In this document: in pieces, positions 36,012-46,085 of the stretch | How positions within the stretch are numbered: position 1 is the stretch's first letter | Layout: the number at the start of each line of letters is the position of its first letter | DNA from: Melastoma dodecandrum | Taxonomy: Eukaryota > Streptophyta > Magnoliopsida > Myrtales > Melastomataceae | Reading direction: 5' to 3' | Assembly: GCA_029817715.1 (NCBI GenBank) | Contig: JARUPY010000537.1 | Coordinates: forward strand, 372,001-436,000 | DNA length: 64,000 nt | Notes under the pieces: model-generated | Database searches by the model: none | What the model was told of the DNA's origin: nothing | The model's input: only the letters and a program-made list of their open reading frames with translations | Position numbers and translations under genes: made by a program

Positions 36012-38282
36012 CTAGTCGGCATGATTAATAACCATAAAGGCAGGACTAGAATGTGGACTGTAACTGTCCCTAATCAAGGCTTTCCCAAGCAACTCAAGAA
36101 TTTGTTTGTCAAAATCCTCAACCATCTCAGCCGTATACGTAATGTTTCTGGCTCTTATAATGGTTTCGGGATCTTTCAACTCTAATCTAGCCTTTAGGCC
36201 ATTTCGAGTCCATAACTTTAGTGGATCTTCACTAAAATTATCGGCTAGTTTTATTAGGAACTTATCCCATTTCGTTCCTATTAACTTAACAGCCATACAC
36301 ACTTCTTGTTTTGGAAACAAGTCGTCATACCAACTAGAACTTCTGGTATTCGTTGGAGAAAACAGGGTTTGTTCCCATGAATCGTTCTCATCCAACCGTA
36401 TATCACCACGTTGAGCTCGCACTCTGAAAGCTCTTTCACATGGGATATCGCCACAGTATTCTGTCCGTTTTACCGGATAAAAGCCAAATTTTAACCGAAG
36501 TCTAGGCTCTTGTAGAATACTTATTTTTACCCCACCGATGGAAACATCATTTTCATTCTGCACAAAAGGAAGGTTTTCCTTCTGTCCCTTCAAAAAGGCG
36601 TTACCAATAATGATGTCGGCCTCTAGTAAAGGATGTGCAAGAATCTCTTTAATGATGAACTTTTGTCCACCAATAAAGACAGGCACGTTGCTTGCCTTAT
36701 GACCAACAATTGTGGCCATACCATCGACGTTAACCATGTGGATGGGTTTCTGCAGTGGTTCCCACCACTCATCTGGCAGAGCATTGAGTCTAGCACAAGT
36801 TATGCTACACCCAGTGTCTATCAAAGTATCCAGAGAATACTCATAGTATCCAGGAAATTTGAAAGTTAGAGCCACATATGTGCTCATGTCTTCCTTCCTA
36901 ACACTAAACCCAATATTCTCAGGTACCTTCTGGGATGGTTCTATCATCCTCCAGATATCGTCTATCGCAATAGACCTTTGCTTGGCTATCTGCTCGATAA
37001 CCTTACAAACTTCAGGAATCTCAGATAAAGAGCTACCAGTATTGGTTATTCTTAACATCCGTATGGACTCCTCTCTCGTTTGATCTATAGGGTCTTCATA
37101 GACTGGTAATGATACCTGTCTATACCCTACGATTCTACCCGTATGTTGCGACGGGGCTCTCGAATCAACAGACCCTCGAGACATCTCTTCTATTAGCGGA
37201 GGTGCACTTGCAACCTCTGGTCGAGAAACTATTACTTCTTCTCCCACATCACTAGCTCTTGAAGAGACTTCAGAGGGCGCTCTATTGAGCGGTTCTCTCA
37301 GGAGTGGCATCCTCACAGGCAAATGCCTGTCAGCTCTTTCGCTAAGCATAGGCAAATGCCTATCAGCTCTTTCACTGACCCTTGACGGATCTCCTAACAT
37401 AAGAGTAATTTCACTACCCCTCTGTCGGATGTTTGCCGCACTAATGGGCCTAGAGCTACTACCAGGTTCAGTCATAACCCAACTCCTTGGCCAGGTTAAT
37501 TCTAATGGATTCACCTCACGCCTATGGAACTGTTGGTAGTTGCTATGACCTTCCTCGAACAACTCAGTAAGTCTTGAGATGTTCCTCACACCAGGACTAG
37601 TGGTATTTACCAATCGATAGATTACCCTAGTGTGATACGCCAAATACTTGGCCTGGGGATTCACACGATCCATATTCATCGACTTGATTCTTAAGGTCAA
37701 TGAAGTCCCCAAACAGCGATTATTCAGGGCCATCATGAAATTTGAATGGACTTGGAACCATACAGGGCCATGTGCTAAGTTGGCCTGTATTCCTGATATC
37801 AGCTGATCTCTAAACTCTCGCCACCGTTTGTCGATCACTGCTGCTACCACAGGACTATCCGCTGGTAAATGAAACAGCGGGACTAATCCTATCTGGATCA
37901 ACCCAATGTGTATATGGTTATATACACCTCTCGTACTACGCATGGTATCTCTTATGCGCTGTACATTTAAGAGTGGGATATCCAAAGTCTCAAGCTCAGT
38001 GCTCGTGACTTGTACCGTCGCCTCAGTCTGCGATATATCTATAGTGGATCGAAACCTAAATCTCGATACTTCATAAACCTCCCTCGCATTTACAATTGGC
38101 AATCTCCATTCCAGAACTGATTGGGATGGATCTTCGTACTGGTGGGTTTCCTCCAGTACCTGATTCGTTGTTTCCAAAGGAACTAACTCATCACCATCTC
38201 CTTCCCTCTCTGCTCGCATCATGAACAGATGTTCGGTCCAGAGATCAGAATCATCATCTGAGTCTGTATCATAATTAGACAC
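36012..38282 (-). pseudogene. Pararetroviral movement protein-protease ORF, stop before RT
   Basis: This is a 756-codon frame. Residues about 110-240 match the 30K/caulimovirid movement protein (NHIHIGLIQIGLVPLFH, ANLAHGPVWFQVHSNFMMAL, YRLVNTTSPG). An aspartic protease follows with its active-site DTG at about 489-491. The frame then runs into the start of the RT region and ends at an in-frame TAG (36012-36014). The RT frame continues directly in the same register. The first codon of the open frame is GTG at 38282; the first in-frame ATG is at about 38222, so the start is uncertain. The movement protein would let the virus pass plasmodesmata; the protease would process the polyprotein. Confidence 0.82.
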
Positions 38283-38297
38283 AATCTCATAAATCGA

Positions 38298-39995
38298 TTA
38301 TACTTCCGAGTCTAAGTCGGAAATCTCTTGCTCATCTATTGGTTCATAAGCAAGGACCTCTTCTTCACGACTCCTGTCATCTAAGAAGACCATACGGAGT
38401 CTTTCTCTCCTTTGATTCTTCTTTGGACAACTATCCGCTTTGTGGTCTTTTGAACCACAAAACCAGCAGCAATTACAACTGCTCAAAGGTTTCCCTTTAG
38501 GACATTTAGGCTCTCTACCATGCTTTCTCTTGAAAGCATCGATCCTATCTTTATCCTTCAGGTTATCCCTTCTCCTCACAAACCTTCTTGGTTTGTAAGC
38601 AGGACCTCCCTTTTGCTTACGCTGGAAGTCCTTCTTGGGCCAAACTTTCTTTTTGTTGTACCCAACAAACTTCCTCTTACGAGGAAAGTTCCTTCTCTTC
38701 AAAGAGTCTCCTGGAGTACTGCGAGTATCGCATCCATACCTTCCAGGCACATACTCTATCTGAGAACAACAGCTCTTGTTCAGGTAAGGTAGCTTCTTAG
38801 CTGCCTCTTTCACCTGGAGCTCAGTACATGCTTTACGCATTGCGTACTTCACCGCCTGAATTTTACCTCCGAGTCCAGAGACAATCTTTTCCTCACTCAG
38901 AAGTAATTCATAGGCCTTTTGCGCAACTTCCGGCCAAGGTTCGGGAAGTTTTGCAAAAAAGGTTCCTAATATGAACTGTTGTGATACTACATCCAGATTG
39001 TAATAATACTTCTGGAATTCACACACGTAGCTATCAAACCAGCACATATCACAGATCTGTAGTTTAACTAGAGCGGTCAAGGACTGCTCTTTTTCCACAG
39101 TTTCAGTGGATAATGAGAAACCACAGAACTCTCGTTTCAGGGCATCAGCGATTATTGCCAATACTCCGTCAACCGTCAGCGCTTGATCTATCTTTTCCTT
39201 AATGTCTGTGTGCGCCACTAAGGTTTTCCAGTATTTTTGCGCTGTACCCATGAGGGCTGCTACACATAATTCGTAGACTGCCCCAGGAGGTACTCCTCCT
39301 GCAGACGCCGTCATCCGAATAAGTGATAACCACTCATCTATCTTTTCAGATACGTGCTTTTCACAATCAATGTCCAGAAAGGCACCAGGGGTAATTATCG
39401 GCTTTAGTACATTATCCCTTGGAACAAACTCTTGTTTAGTCCTATGGGGATAATCAGGCCTATAAATTTCCCTCTTCGCAGTTACCAGTTTGTTAAACGT
39501 TCTATTGTCTAAATGAACTGGGGTGTCCTCTTCCAGACCTAAGGCTTTTCTTAGGTCTTTTGCCAACTCCCCACTCTGGGAGTTCAAGTTTGCACTTCGC
39601 TTTTGTGAGTCTAAAATGAAAGGAGCTACTGACTCCCTATACATTTCATCCACACTTTTGCCTTGATTCTGTTTGGAATTTCTTCCTCCCAGATTCAATC
39701 TTTCGACTGGTTTTCCCGTGGTACTTTCCAGTCCAGAGGTCGCCTCGGCTTCAGGCCTTTTTAAACCTCTTTCTCTTTCCAGAGCGTCTAACATTGTGTT
39801 TACAATGGAGCCTACTTCCTTTGCCATTTGGTTTCGGCTTTCTAGACTTTCATTGCTCCCCTGAATGGTTAGCTGAGTTAAAATATCATTTATACTCTTG
39901 CTAACTCCAAAAGGAGACAATCTAGCCTCTGGAACGAACTCCAAACGCGATGGAGTCCCAGAAGGATTTTCCGAAGCTTTTCCTTCTCCAGCCAT
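38298..39995 (-). CDS. Pararetroviral coat protein-like ORF
   Basis: A 565-codon open frame begins with ATG at 39995. The central part (about residues 190-400) is a helical capsid-like region with Trp and Tyr positions typical of caulimovirid coat proteins. A very basic stretch follows (about 435-500, many KR, KK and RR pairs). A single CX2CX4HX4C zinc knuckle lies at about 510-523 (CWFCGSKDHKADSC), and the tail is acidic. These features define the nucleic-acid-binding coat protein of the family. The frame is intact. The next ORF starts 16 bases after its stop, implying reinitiation or polycistronic translation. Confidence 0.85.
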   Translation of the reverse strand: MAGEGKASENPSGTPSRLEFVPEARLSPFGVSKSINDILTQLTIQGSNESLESRNQMAKEVGSIVNTMLDALERERGLKRPEAEATSGLESTTGKPVERLNLGGRNSKQNQGKSVDEMYRESVAPFILDSQKRSANLNSQSGELAKDLRKALGLEEDTPVHLDNRTFNKLVTAKREIYRPDYPHRTKQEFVPRDNVLKPIITPGAFLDIDCEKHVSEKIDEWLSLIRMTASAGGVPPGAVYELCVAALMGTAQKYWKTLVAHTDIKEKIDQALTVDGVLAIIADALKREFCGFSLSTETVEKEQSLTALVKLQICDMCWFDSYVCEFQKYYYNLDVVSQQFILGTFFAKLPEPWPEVAQKAYELLLSEEKIVSGLGGKIQAVKYAMRKACTELQVKEAAKKLPYLNKSCCSQIEYVPGRYGCDTRSTPGDSLKRRNFPRKRKFVGYNKKKVWPKKDFQRKQKGGPAYKPRRFVRRRDNLKDKDRIDAFKRKHGREPKCPKGKPLSSCNCCWFCGSKDHKADSCPKKNQRRERLRMVFLDDRSREEEVLAYEPIDEQEISDLDSEV

Positions 39996-40017
39996 TCAGA
40001 AAATATTATTTTGGGAC

Positions 40018-40133
40018 TTTGATGGATATTTTTGAAACTTGGGTCAAAGTTTAGGACACAAAGAGATATTTCTTAAACTTGAGGATAGATTTGAAAATTT
40101 TTGTAACTTGGGGATATATTTGATAAAGCGGCC
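40018..40133 (-). repeat. Right terminal inverted repeat
   Basis: Read inward on the minus strand it starts GGCCGCTTTATCAAATATAT, contains CTATCCTCAAGTTTAAG and TCCTAAACTTTGACCC, and ends near AAAGTCCC, about 20 bases before the coat-protein start. Confidence 0.7.
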
Positions 40134-40375
40134 ATATGGAAATAAATTTTCATATTTACCAAAGTCAGTACTGCATCGCAAAAATACTTTCGCTCATCAT
40201 TCCTTTAACTAAGGTAATGATTTTACTCACAAAACGTTCCTTATAGTGACTTTTTGTAACGTACAATATAAGCTTTTATAAATTACATGATCACCTTCTG
40301 TATCGTATCATACATGCTTTCGTATAATATAAAGACAAGGTCCTATATGGGTATTATCAAAATCATATTAACAGA
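40134..40375 (-). mobile_element. LTR-like dispersed repeat, copy B (5' part)
   Basis: On the minus strand, from about 40375, the sequence reads ATTTTGATAATACCC, then GATACAGAAGG, comparable to the start of copy A (GTTTTGATGATGAGCC then TTACAGAAG). It should join 31479 downwards if the 31480-40133 element is removed. Confidence 0.45.
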
Positions 40376-41495
40376 AGCTGAAGTGTTCCACGATGAGGAA
40401 CAGCCACCGTCTAGAGTGTATAAACATCAGAGGGTGACTCTTCAATCACACGGGCATGTTCTCCCCATCATCGGTATTGATCCCGGTGGTATGGCCATCT
40501 TGTCATTAATCTTCTTATGCAAGGTTATCTTTAGAATCGTGTAGAAGAGTTATCTCCTCTTCTTGGAAACCTTCAATGATGACCTCTTCTTGCGGACAGT
40601 CTCGTTATGCCTCTACGATGTCCCTACTAGATGTATGGTGCATAGCTAATCAATACGTTGTACAGGTATCGGGAATCCCATTGATACGAGGTAATTCCTC
40701 CAAAATGTCTTTCTCTGCATGAAGCATATAATATCGCACAAATGATTTACCTAAACAAATGCAAATTCATTTATAATAGAAAGTGGAATACTCACTGGAG
40801 CTTCCCATTCTTCATATGTAAAGCCTACGGGGACTACATTGTGGGATACTATCATCACGGAGAAACAATATGATTCATCTGTTCATTTTACATGGATACA
40901 TGCAGGGAATGAATGTAATCCGGATTGTCGTGGCACTTCCACACAAATCGATCCGATAAAGACGCGCGATCGTGTTGTACCTGGTTAGACTAGTTGACCA
41001 TCTCCAAACTCTATCTATAGGATTCTCTAGATCTTGAGGAAGTAAACTAGTGGTACACGTTTGCGCTAAACAATGCTAACCCTCAAAACAATAGTGTTAA
41101 TCTAGTTCGTTCATTCTCTCTCTCTCAACAAAACCTATATAAAAAAAAACTTAAAACCATGATGATGACGATGACTGAGGAAGTGTTTGCCGCTGAGGTT
41201 AACAGATTAAAAGGGGAGGGGTTTCAACCAACTTCATGCTAATTGTGCATAGTTCGTTTCAATAGTCATGAGTGTCAGCAATCAACTAGAATAACTTGAG
41301 GGGAGGGGTTAATGGTTTCTTAGGTTTACAATGTAGGCATTGCTGTCATCACGGAAAGGCTAGAAGAGGTTTGGTTTTGAGTAGGTTTGATTTTAATGGA
41401 GAAGTCATCCGACCACGATTTTATCACTTGTTTTTGAGTCAGGAGTCTTGTTTTTACGTGACTGAGTTTTTTTTTTTTTTTTTTGTTCTTCTAAG
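40376..41495. other. Unassigned spacer, then intron-like sequence
   Basis: No gene is supported. The last part ends in an 18-base T run (about 41467-41484) and TTCTTCTAAG, a good polypyrimidine tract and acceptor for the RHL1 exon that follows. Confidence 0.5.
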
Positions 41496-42170
41496 GATTG
41501 GATGAAGTTACTTGGGACTATTGTGTGTCCCAAGAATAAGTACTTGACCCTGCAGTTCTCAAGAGCGGGCAAGAATGCAGGGTGAGTTGTAGCACAGAAC
41601 CGGTCTCTCCTTTGCCTGTTCTTTATTTAATGAGTTTAAGCCTTTCAAACATTTCTTATTTATAACCTAATCAGTGAACTCATAGTAGTGGGTGGTTTTC
41701 TATATGCACTGGCTAAGTGAAGCTTCTTCTGGATAGTCTTCTAAAAGTGAATCTGATGAGGCTGATACAGAAATACCAAAGGTTTATATGGGGCTTTTTA
41801 TCAATGATAGCTATTTAAAAATGTCAAGATTTTGCGGACACTCCTGTTTCTTGTTTTTTTAAGGGGTTATTGATCTTTTACCTTAATGGTTAGAACCAAG
41901 CCAGAAGTGCCTTCTCATCCTTTGCTGAGGCGCAAAGTGGAGATACCACACATAATATCAAGCAGGATCGCGACCATACCAATTCTGCAGATCAGCCAAT
42001 CTCTCCGTCCATGTCTTCAAGGACAAAGTTGAAAGACACGGCTCAAGCTAATCAAAGTTCTCTTGCTCAGGCCAGGATCTCTACAATGTTTAAGAAGGCA
42101 GGCGATAAGGTTCACATTTCCTGGAAAGATGTGTCAATTGATGAAATTGATTTCATGACTGTAGTCTTTT
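41496..42170 (+). pseudogene. RHL1: RHL1 (topoisomerase VI complex subunit) fragment
   Basis: Three exon-like pieces resemble plant ROOT HAIRLESS 1, a subunit of the DNA topoisomerase VI complex needed for endoreduplication. Piece one (41496-41581) reads WMKLLGTIVCPKNKYLTLQF then SRAGKNAG and ends at a GTGAGT donor. Piece two (about 41715-41790) has EASSG, a stop, then SSKSESDEADTEIPK. Piece three (about 41892-42165) has FAEAQSGDT and near its end LAQARISTMFKKAGDK, like the conserved C-terminal tail. The N-terminal third and the exon with the conserved DYFDNM region are missing, and there is an internal stop, so this is a broken partial copy. Confidence 0.72.
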
Positions 42171-42462
42171 GATTCAAGCTAATGAAATTGTTTCTGTCAT
42201 GATAGATGGCTTCTTTGATACATTCTTTAAAATGCACTAAATTGCTTGACGGTCTTTTGCTTCTTGATATGTAATATTTCTTGTCAGAAATAGGTTTCTA
42301 AAAGCTCTTTTAATTTTGTGATGACGCTGGAGGATTTCAGAGCACATCAAGGAACAAGGAGAAATCTGAATTGGTACAGCTACGAGTGTGTGATCCGCTT
42401 TATGGCGCGCCTTCCCTCCTTTTCCTATAACAGGTACAAAATTTATGTTGCTTTTAGTGGGA
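42171..42462. other. Spacer after RHL1 fragment
   Basis: No gene is recognised. Part may be RHL1 3' untranslated or intronic sequence. Confidence 0.4.
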
Positions 42463-42645
42463 AACACGATATAGCCTAGTGCTTCCAAGAGTCTGGGCAG
42501 AAAGCAATGTTATTAAAGGCACGCCCCGATAAAGCTTAGTGCTTCCAAGAGTCTGGACAGAAAGCAGTGTTATTAAAGGCGTGCAATGATATAGTTTAGT
42601 GCTTCCAAGAGTTTGGCCAGAAAGCAGTGTTATTAAAGGAGTGCG
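42463..42645. repeat. Three tandem copies of a 60-bp unit
   Basis: The unit (TAGTGCTTCCAAGAGTCTGG, then CAGAAAGCAGTGTTATTAAA and GGCGTGC) repeats with an exact 60-base period three times, differing at a few positions per copy. Confidence 0.9.
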
Positions 42646-42790
42646 CGCCTGAGGCTGCATGGCGCGGCGGGGCACGGCCGGACCGCCCTGGAACTCTCCA
42701 GGCGTGCGCCATAACAAAGGCGCGCCTGGGGCACGCGCCTTACCCTGGCCGCGGGGGCACACCTAAGGCGCAGGGTGCCACTTGAGGCAC
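42646..42790. repeat. GC-rich palindromic GCGCGCC block
   Basis: A short, strongly GC-rich stretch has repeated GGCGCGCC, GGCACGC and CCAGGCGTGCGCC words in both orientations. It continues the last 60-bp unit (TTATTAAAGG.GTGCGCGCC). Similar AAAGGCGCGCCT blocks are common in plant repeats, but I cannot assign a class. Confidence 0.55.
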
Positions 42791-43652
42791 CCTTAACAAA
42801 CAGGCCGGGGTCTGTTTTATGTTGCCCTAGTGGCTGGCGAGGAAGGAGAAGCAGCTTTATCTACAGATCTCAAACTATTCTCTAGATATTGTGGGTCATC
42901 GAAATCCATCTGGTGTGTTGATGCATGGCTTCTGTTTGTCCATGATCCGGTGGAACGATTCTGAATTCTATCTGGGATGAGGTCATCGGGCGAAGGGTGG
43001 TCCATCCTCATACTAACTGATACATGTGCACATTAGACCAGATCCATTATTTTTATAGCATGCTGCCGATGGGAAGTCCGGTTTAGATGTGGAAAGTCCA
43101 GGAAGTCTGGTTTGCCGACACGAAAGTATTTACTCCGTGGATGTGGCGAAGCTCGAATTGGACCATTTCTTTCCACGGGTTCTCCGAAACATTTATATCG
43201 ATAATGAAGAACGTTGTTTCTTTTTCTTTTCGACTATTCGACCAACTTAAAGTCCAAAAGGGAATACTCCCAAACAAGAATAGACCTTTGTTTTAGTTAA
43301 CTTCGATGGATCATGTGCCAACCTTTTGAAAATTCTCAATGGAAGGATACTCACAGTAGCCCTAGATCACTCTCTTTACATGTATCCCATTTAAAACAGC
43401 CTCAATGTGTAGCAAGTGCAGGTGCTGCTTCATTTCTTTAGAAGGTTTTACAAAGCATAGGGAAGGTTAACCCAGGGGGAACAAAACATCATCATTCAAT
43501 TGTTTAGCATCTTAACCTGAGTTATGAGGAATCAGTTGGCTTTGTGAATTCATCAGGCAGCATGATAGCATTGCACTCGACCCTCCCTTCTGGCTTTGTA
43601 CTCGAAGTTCCACTTTTTAGTGGATTTTAGAGTTCTCCTGAGTCGTCGAAAA
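42791..43652. other. Unassigned spacer
   Basis: Short frames on both strands show no recognisable domain. Confidence 0.45.
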
Positions 43653-45200
43653 TGTTGATATGGTTTTGATGACGTGTCAGCTAAATTAAATTTGACCTGC
43701 TATGACATTACAGAAGCTGTAACCTCCTGTAACGAAGATATGCTTCCTAATAAAGGAAAAATATTACGAAAATAATTTTTACATCCTCCCATGATCATTT
43801 CAGATCAAATGACATGATTAGAGAATATTTCTATAATTAATTATTGATTATTTTAATTATTTTATCAATTCAAAAGCGAAATATTCTTAGAAATATTATT
43901 TAAATTAATATTAAATAGTTATCTGGAGAAAGTAAAAAATAAACTATTTTTCCTAATCAAGGAAATTTTTTTGTCATTTTTTATAATTTCTATCTAATCT
44001 TCTCTAACGTTATTTAGAAATCACTTTCAAATAAACTTTTCACCTAAATTTCATCCAAATACAATGATAAATCTATCGGGAACGAATCATCTCATTGTGG
44101 AAAGAAATTATTGAATCAATAGAAGGTTTTCCCTTTATTCTGACCGAACCTTCTATAGTGCATTATCTGGGGATTAAAACGTCGAATTAAAACGAAATTA
44201 ATTCTGGAATTTCCCAATGAATAATTGCACGAGCCTATAATCAGAATTTTTAGGTTGGAAATAAAATATTTTTATTTCCAACTATAGAAGGTCGTTGACT
44301 AAATTTGGCTCCAACCTTTTGTAGCGCAATATGTGATGCTAGGATAATCTCATTGATGCGAAAGAAAATTATTCCCAATCATTTGATGAACCATGGGAAT
44401 AAATCTAGTCTCATTTTGTTTTTAGAAAAATAAATTCCCTTAAACAGAAGGATACAAGCGTTGTACAAGAGAGAAACACATAAACATTTTGTTTCTGGTT
44501 AGATTTCGGTGGTGGTAAGTCTAGGCAATTCATATAACGTTATTAAGGTGCTTTGATGAGTGTGTGAGTTTGTAGGACGGATCTTGAGGCGAGCGTTCTC
44601 GCAGGAGGTGACTATAGCGAGTTGAGCGTGGGTGAAGCCGCTCCGGGGACTCCGGTGGTTATGGATCCAAGGGACTCGACCGGAACACTGTTCGTAACAT
44701 CAGACTGCGTGCAATAGTGTCTAGGGAGAAGGGTTGCTGTTTGACGAGTCAGCGTACAGATTGGTCGGAGAGAAGCAGTTCATAGCAGGCGTAAGCAGTG
44801 AGGGACTTCCAACCTTCTGTAGTTGGTTGTTTAATTGTCTGTTTGTTTGCAGCAGGTGTGCATTGGTGAAGCCACTCCGTAGGCGTTGTTGGCTGCAAAT
44901 CTGAAGGACTTGGCATGTGAAGCTGTCCGTAGTGCCGGGTTGGCGTACAGTAGGTTCAAGAGAAGATTTCTGCAACAGGCGCAAATGGTGAGGGACTGCA
45001 GCCTCCTGTAGATGTTTATCTTTATTGTTGTGCAGGTTATATAAAAAACACAAAAAGAGAATCACATCAGACGACGTCCGAATACGTAGAGATAGCGTCG
45101 TCAAGTATGTTTGCAGATCCACAGAAGGGACAATCCGCTGCAGCATCACAGACGGCTGAAGCTTCCAGCCAAGGTTCTGTGCTAGCCAAGTCTGGTTGAT
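43653..45200 (+). mobile_element. LTR-like dispersed repeat, copy C
   Basis: It starts TGTTGATATGGTTTTGATGA at 43653 and continues with ACAGAAGCTGTAACCTCCTG, AT-rich sequence and repeated AACCTTCTGTAG words (44160, 44310, 44815, 45005). Near 44600-45000 it has the GGTGAAGCC, ACTCCGG and GTGAGGGACT landmarks of the family. It is in plus orientation, like copy D. Confidence 0.6.
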
Positions 45201-45689
45201 TTCCTTATGATTCGACATAGACTCATCCCAAAATGGACATAGGTGTATTCACCGAAAATCACTATAAAAACTTTTGTGTTCTCCGAATTCATTTCGAAGT
45301 CCATTACAAAAGCATGGACGAAAGGTTCTGTTTTACGGCAACTTGCTTCCGCTATAAGGGTTGTGAAAAAGCGTTAAAGAAATCCTTAATTGGACTTAAC
45401 ACTAATTCATGCCCTCCTCTTATTGTAATCTTTGGGCCAACAGAAAGTATACCCCGGACATCCTAACTGACTATTGAATGGTAACACGTTGGGATTACTT
45501 AGCTACTATCTCTTTTGTTCATCAATTGAAAATAGATGGCGTAAGGCCGAAGAATGGTGCATTAGATGTCTTGCCCTGTCCCAAAACAATTTGCCTGTAC
45601 CCTTTTGAGGCAGGTCCCCGTCGGGTTCGGGATTTTTTTGCCCCATGAACATCCTTAATTTCTTCAATGGACGAGTCATCTCATTAAGC

Positions 45690-46085
45690 ACAGAGTGATT
45701 TCGATTGGGCAAGTTGTCCCTTGACACATAAATCAACCGCGGGTCATTTCATAACCCTATCTGGATCCAGTTTTGAAGCTGAATATCAAGTTATGGCAAG
45801 TATAGTTAGTGAATTTATCTTGTTACGAAGCGTATTATTATCTTAGCTGAAAGCCACAAGGACTTTTTGTGATAATCAGGGCGACAATACATGTAGCGAC
45901 AAATCCAATCTTTCGCAAACGAATGAAACACATCAAGATGATTGTCACTTTGTCTGTCACTACATCAAAACCAGATTAATTGTTGCTTCTCATATGCCTA
46001 CACCACTTCAACTTGTTGATGCTTTCATTAAAGCGCTTGGGCGTGAAACTACTTCTTTCCTGAAGGGGATTGTAATACCTCAAAT
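45690..46085 (+). mobile_element. Copia RNase H / polyprotein end remnant
   Basis: Broken frames read FITLSGSSFEAEYQVMASIV, FCDNQGDN, a dead KHI/DCHFV segment (DDCHFVCHYIKTRLIVASHM) and LQLVDAFIKALGRE. This is the typical C-terminal RNase H end of a Ty1-Copia polyprotein. A stop and frame changes are present. The preceding 200 bases show no intact RT. Confidence 0.82.

Larger units (their letters stand above)
31620..40010 (-). mobile_element. Endogenous pararetrovirus (Caulimoviridae), near full length
   Basis: About 8.4 kb on the minus strand, within the normal genome size for the family. Gene order in the reading direction is coat protein, movement protein-protease, RT-RNase H, zinc-knuckle ORF, intergenic promoter, short ORF and tRNA-Met primer site. 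The linear copy begins just after where the primer site would place position 1 and ends just past the primer site (31654-31666). No integrase is present, as expected for the family. Two ORFs are interrupted by stops and one by a frameshift, so this copy is an inactive fossil. Confidence 0.9.
31480..40133. mobile_element. MULE-type inverted-repeat element enclosing a pararetrovirus genome
   Basis: The left end (GGCTTAATTATCAAATATGT, 31480 onward) and the right end read inward on the minus strand (GGCCGCTTTATCAAATATAT, from 40133) align for about 130 bases, with shared blocks TCAAATAT.TCC, TTTTTCCGATCTA / TTTTCAAATCTATC, CAAGTTTAA and TTTCAA...TATCC. The flanking 9-mers TTATGGAAA (31471-31479) and ATATGGAAA (40134-40142) differ at one base, as a decayed Mutator target duplication would. 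The same inverted-repeat family bounds 56740-57816. Between the repeats there is practically nothing but the pararetrovirus, and no Mutator transposase. Confidence 0.72.

Noticed and set aside
36106..36414. 102-codon plus-strand frame opposite the viral movement-protease ORF
   Set aside because: Antisense shadow of a clearly coding region.
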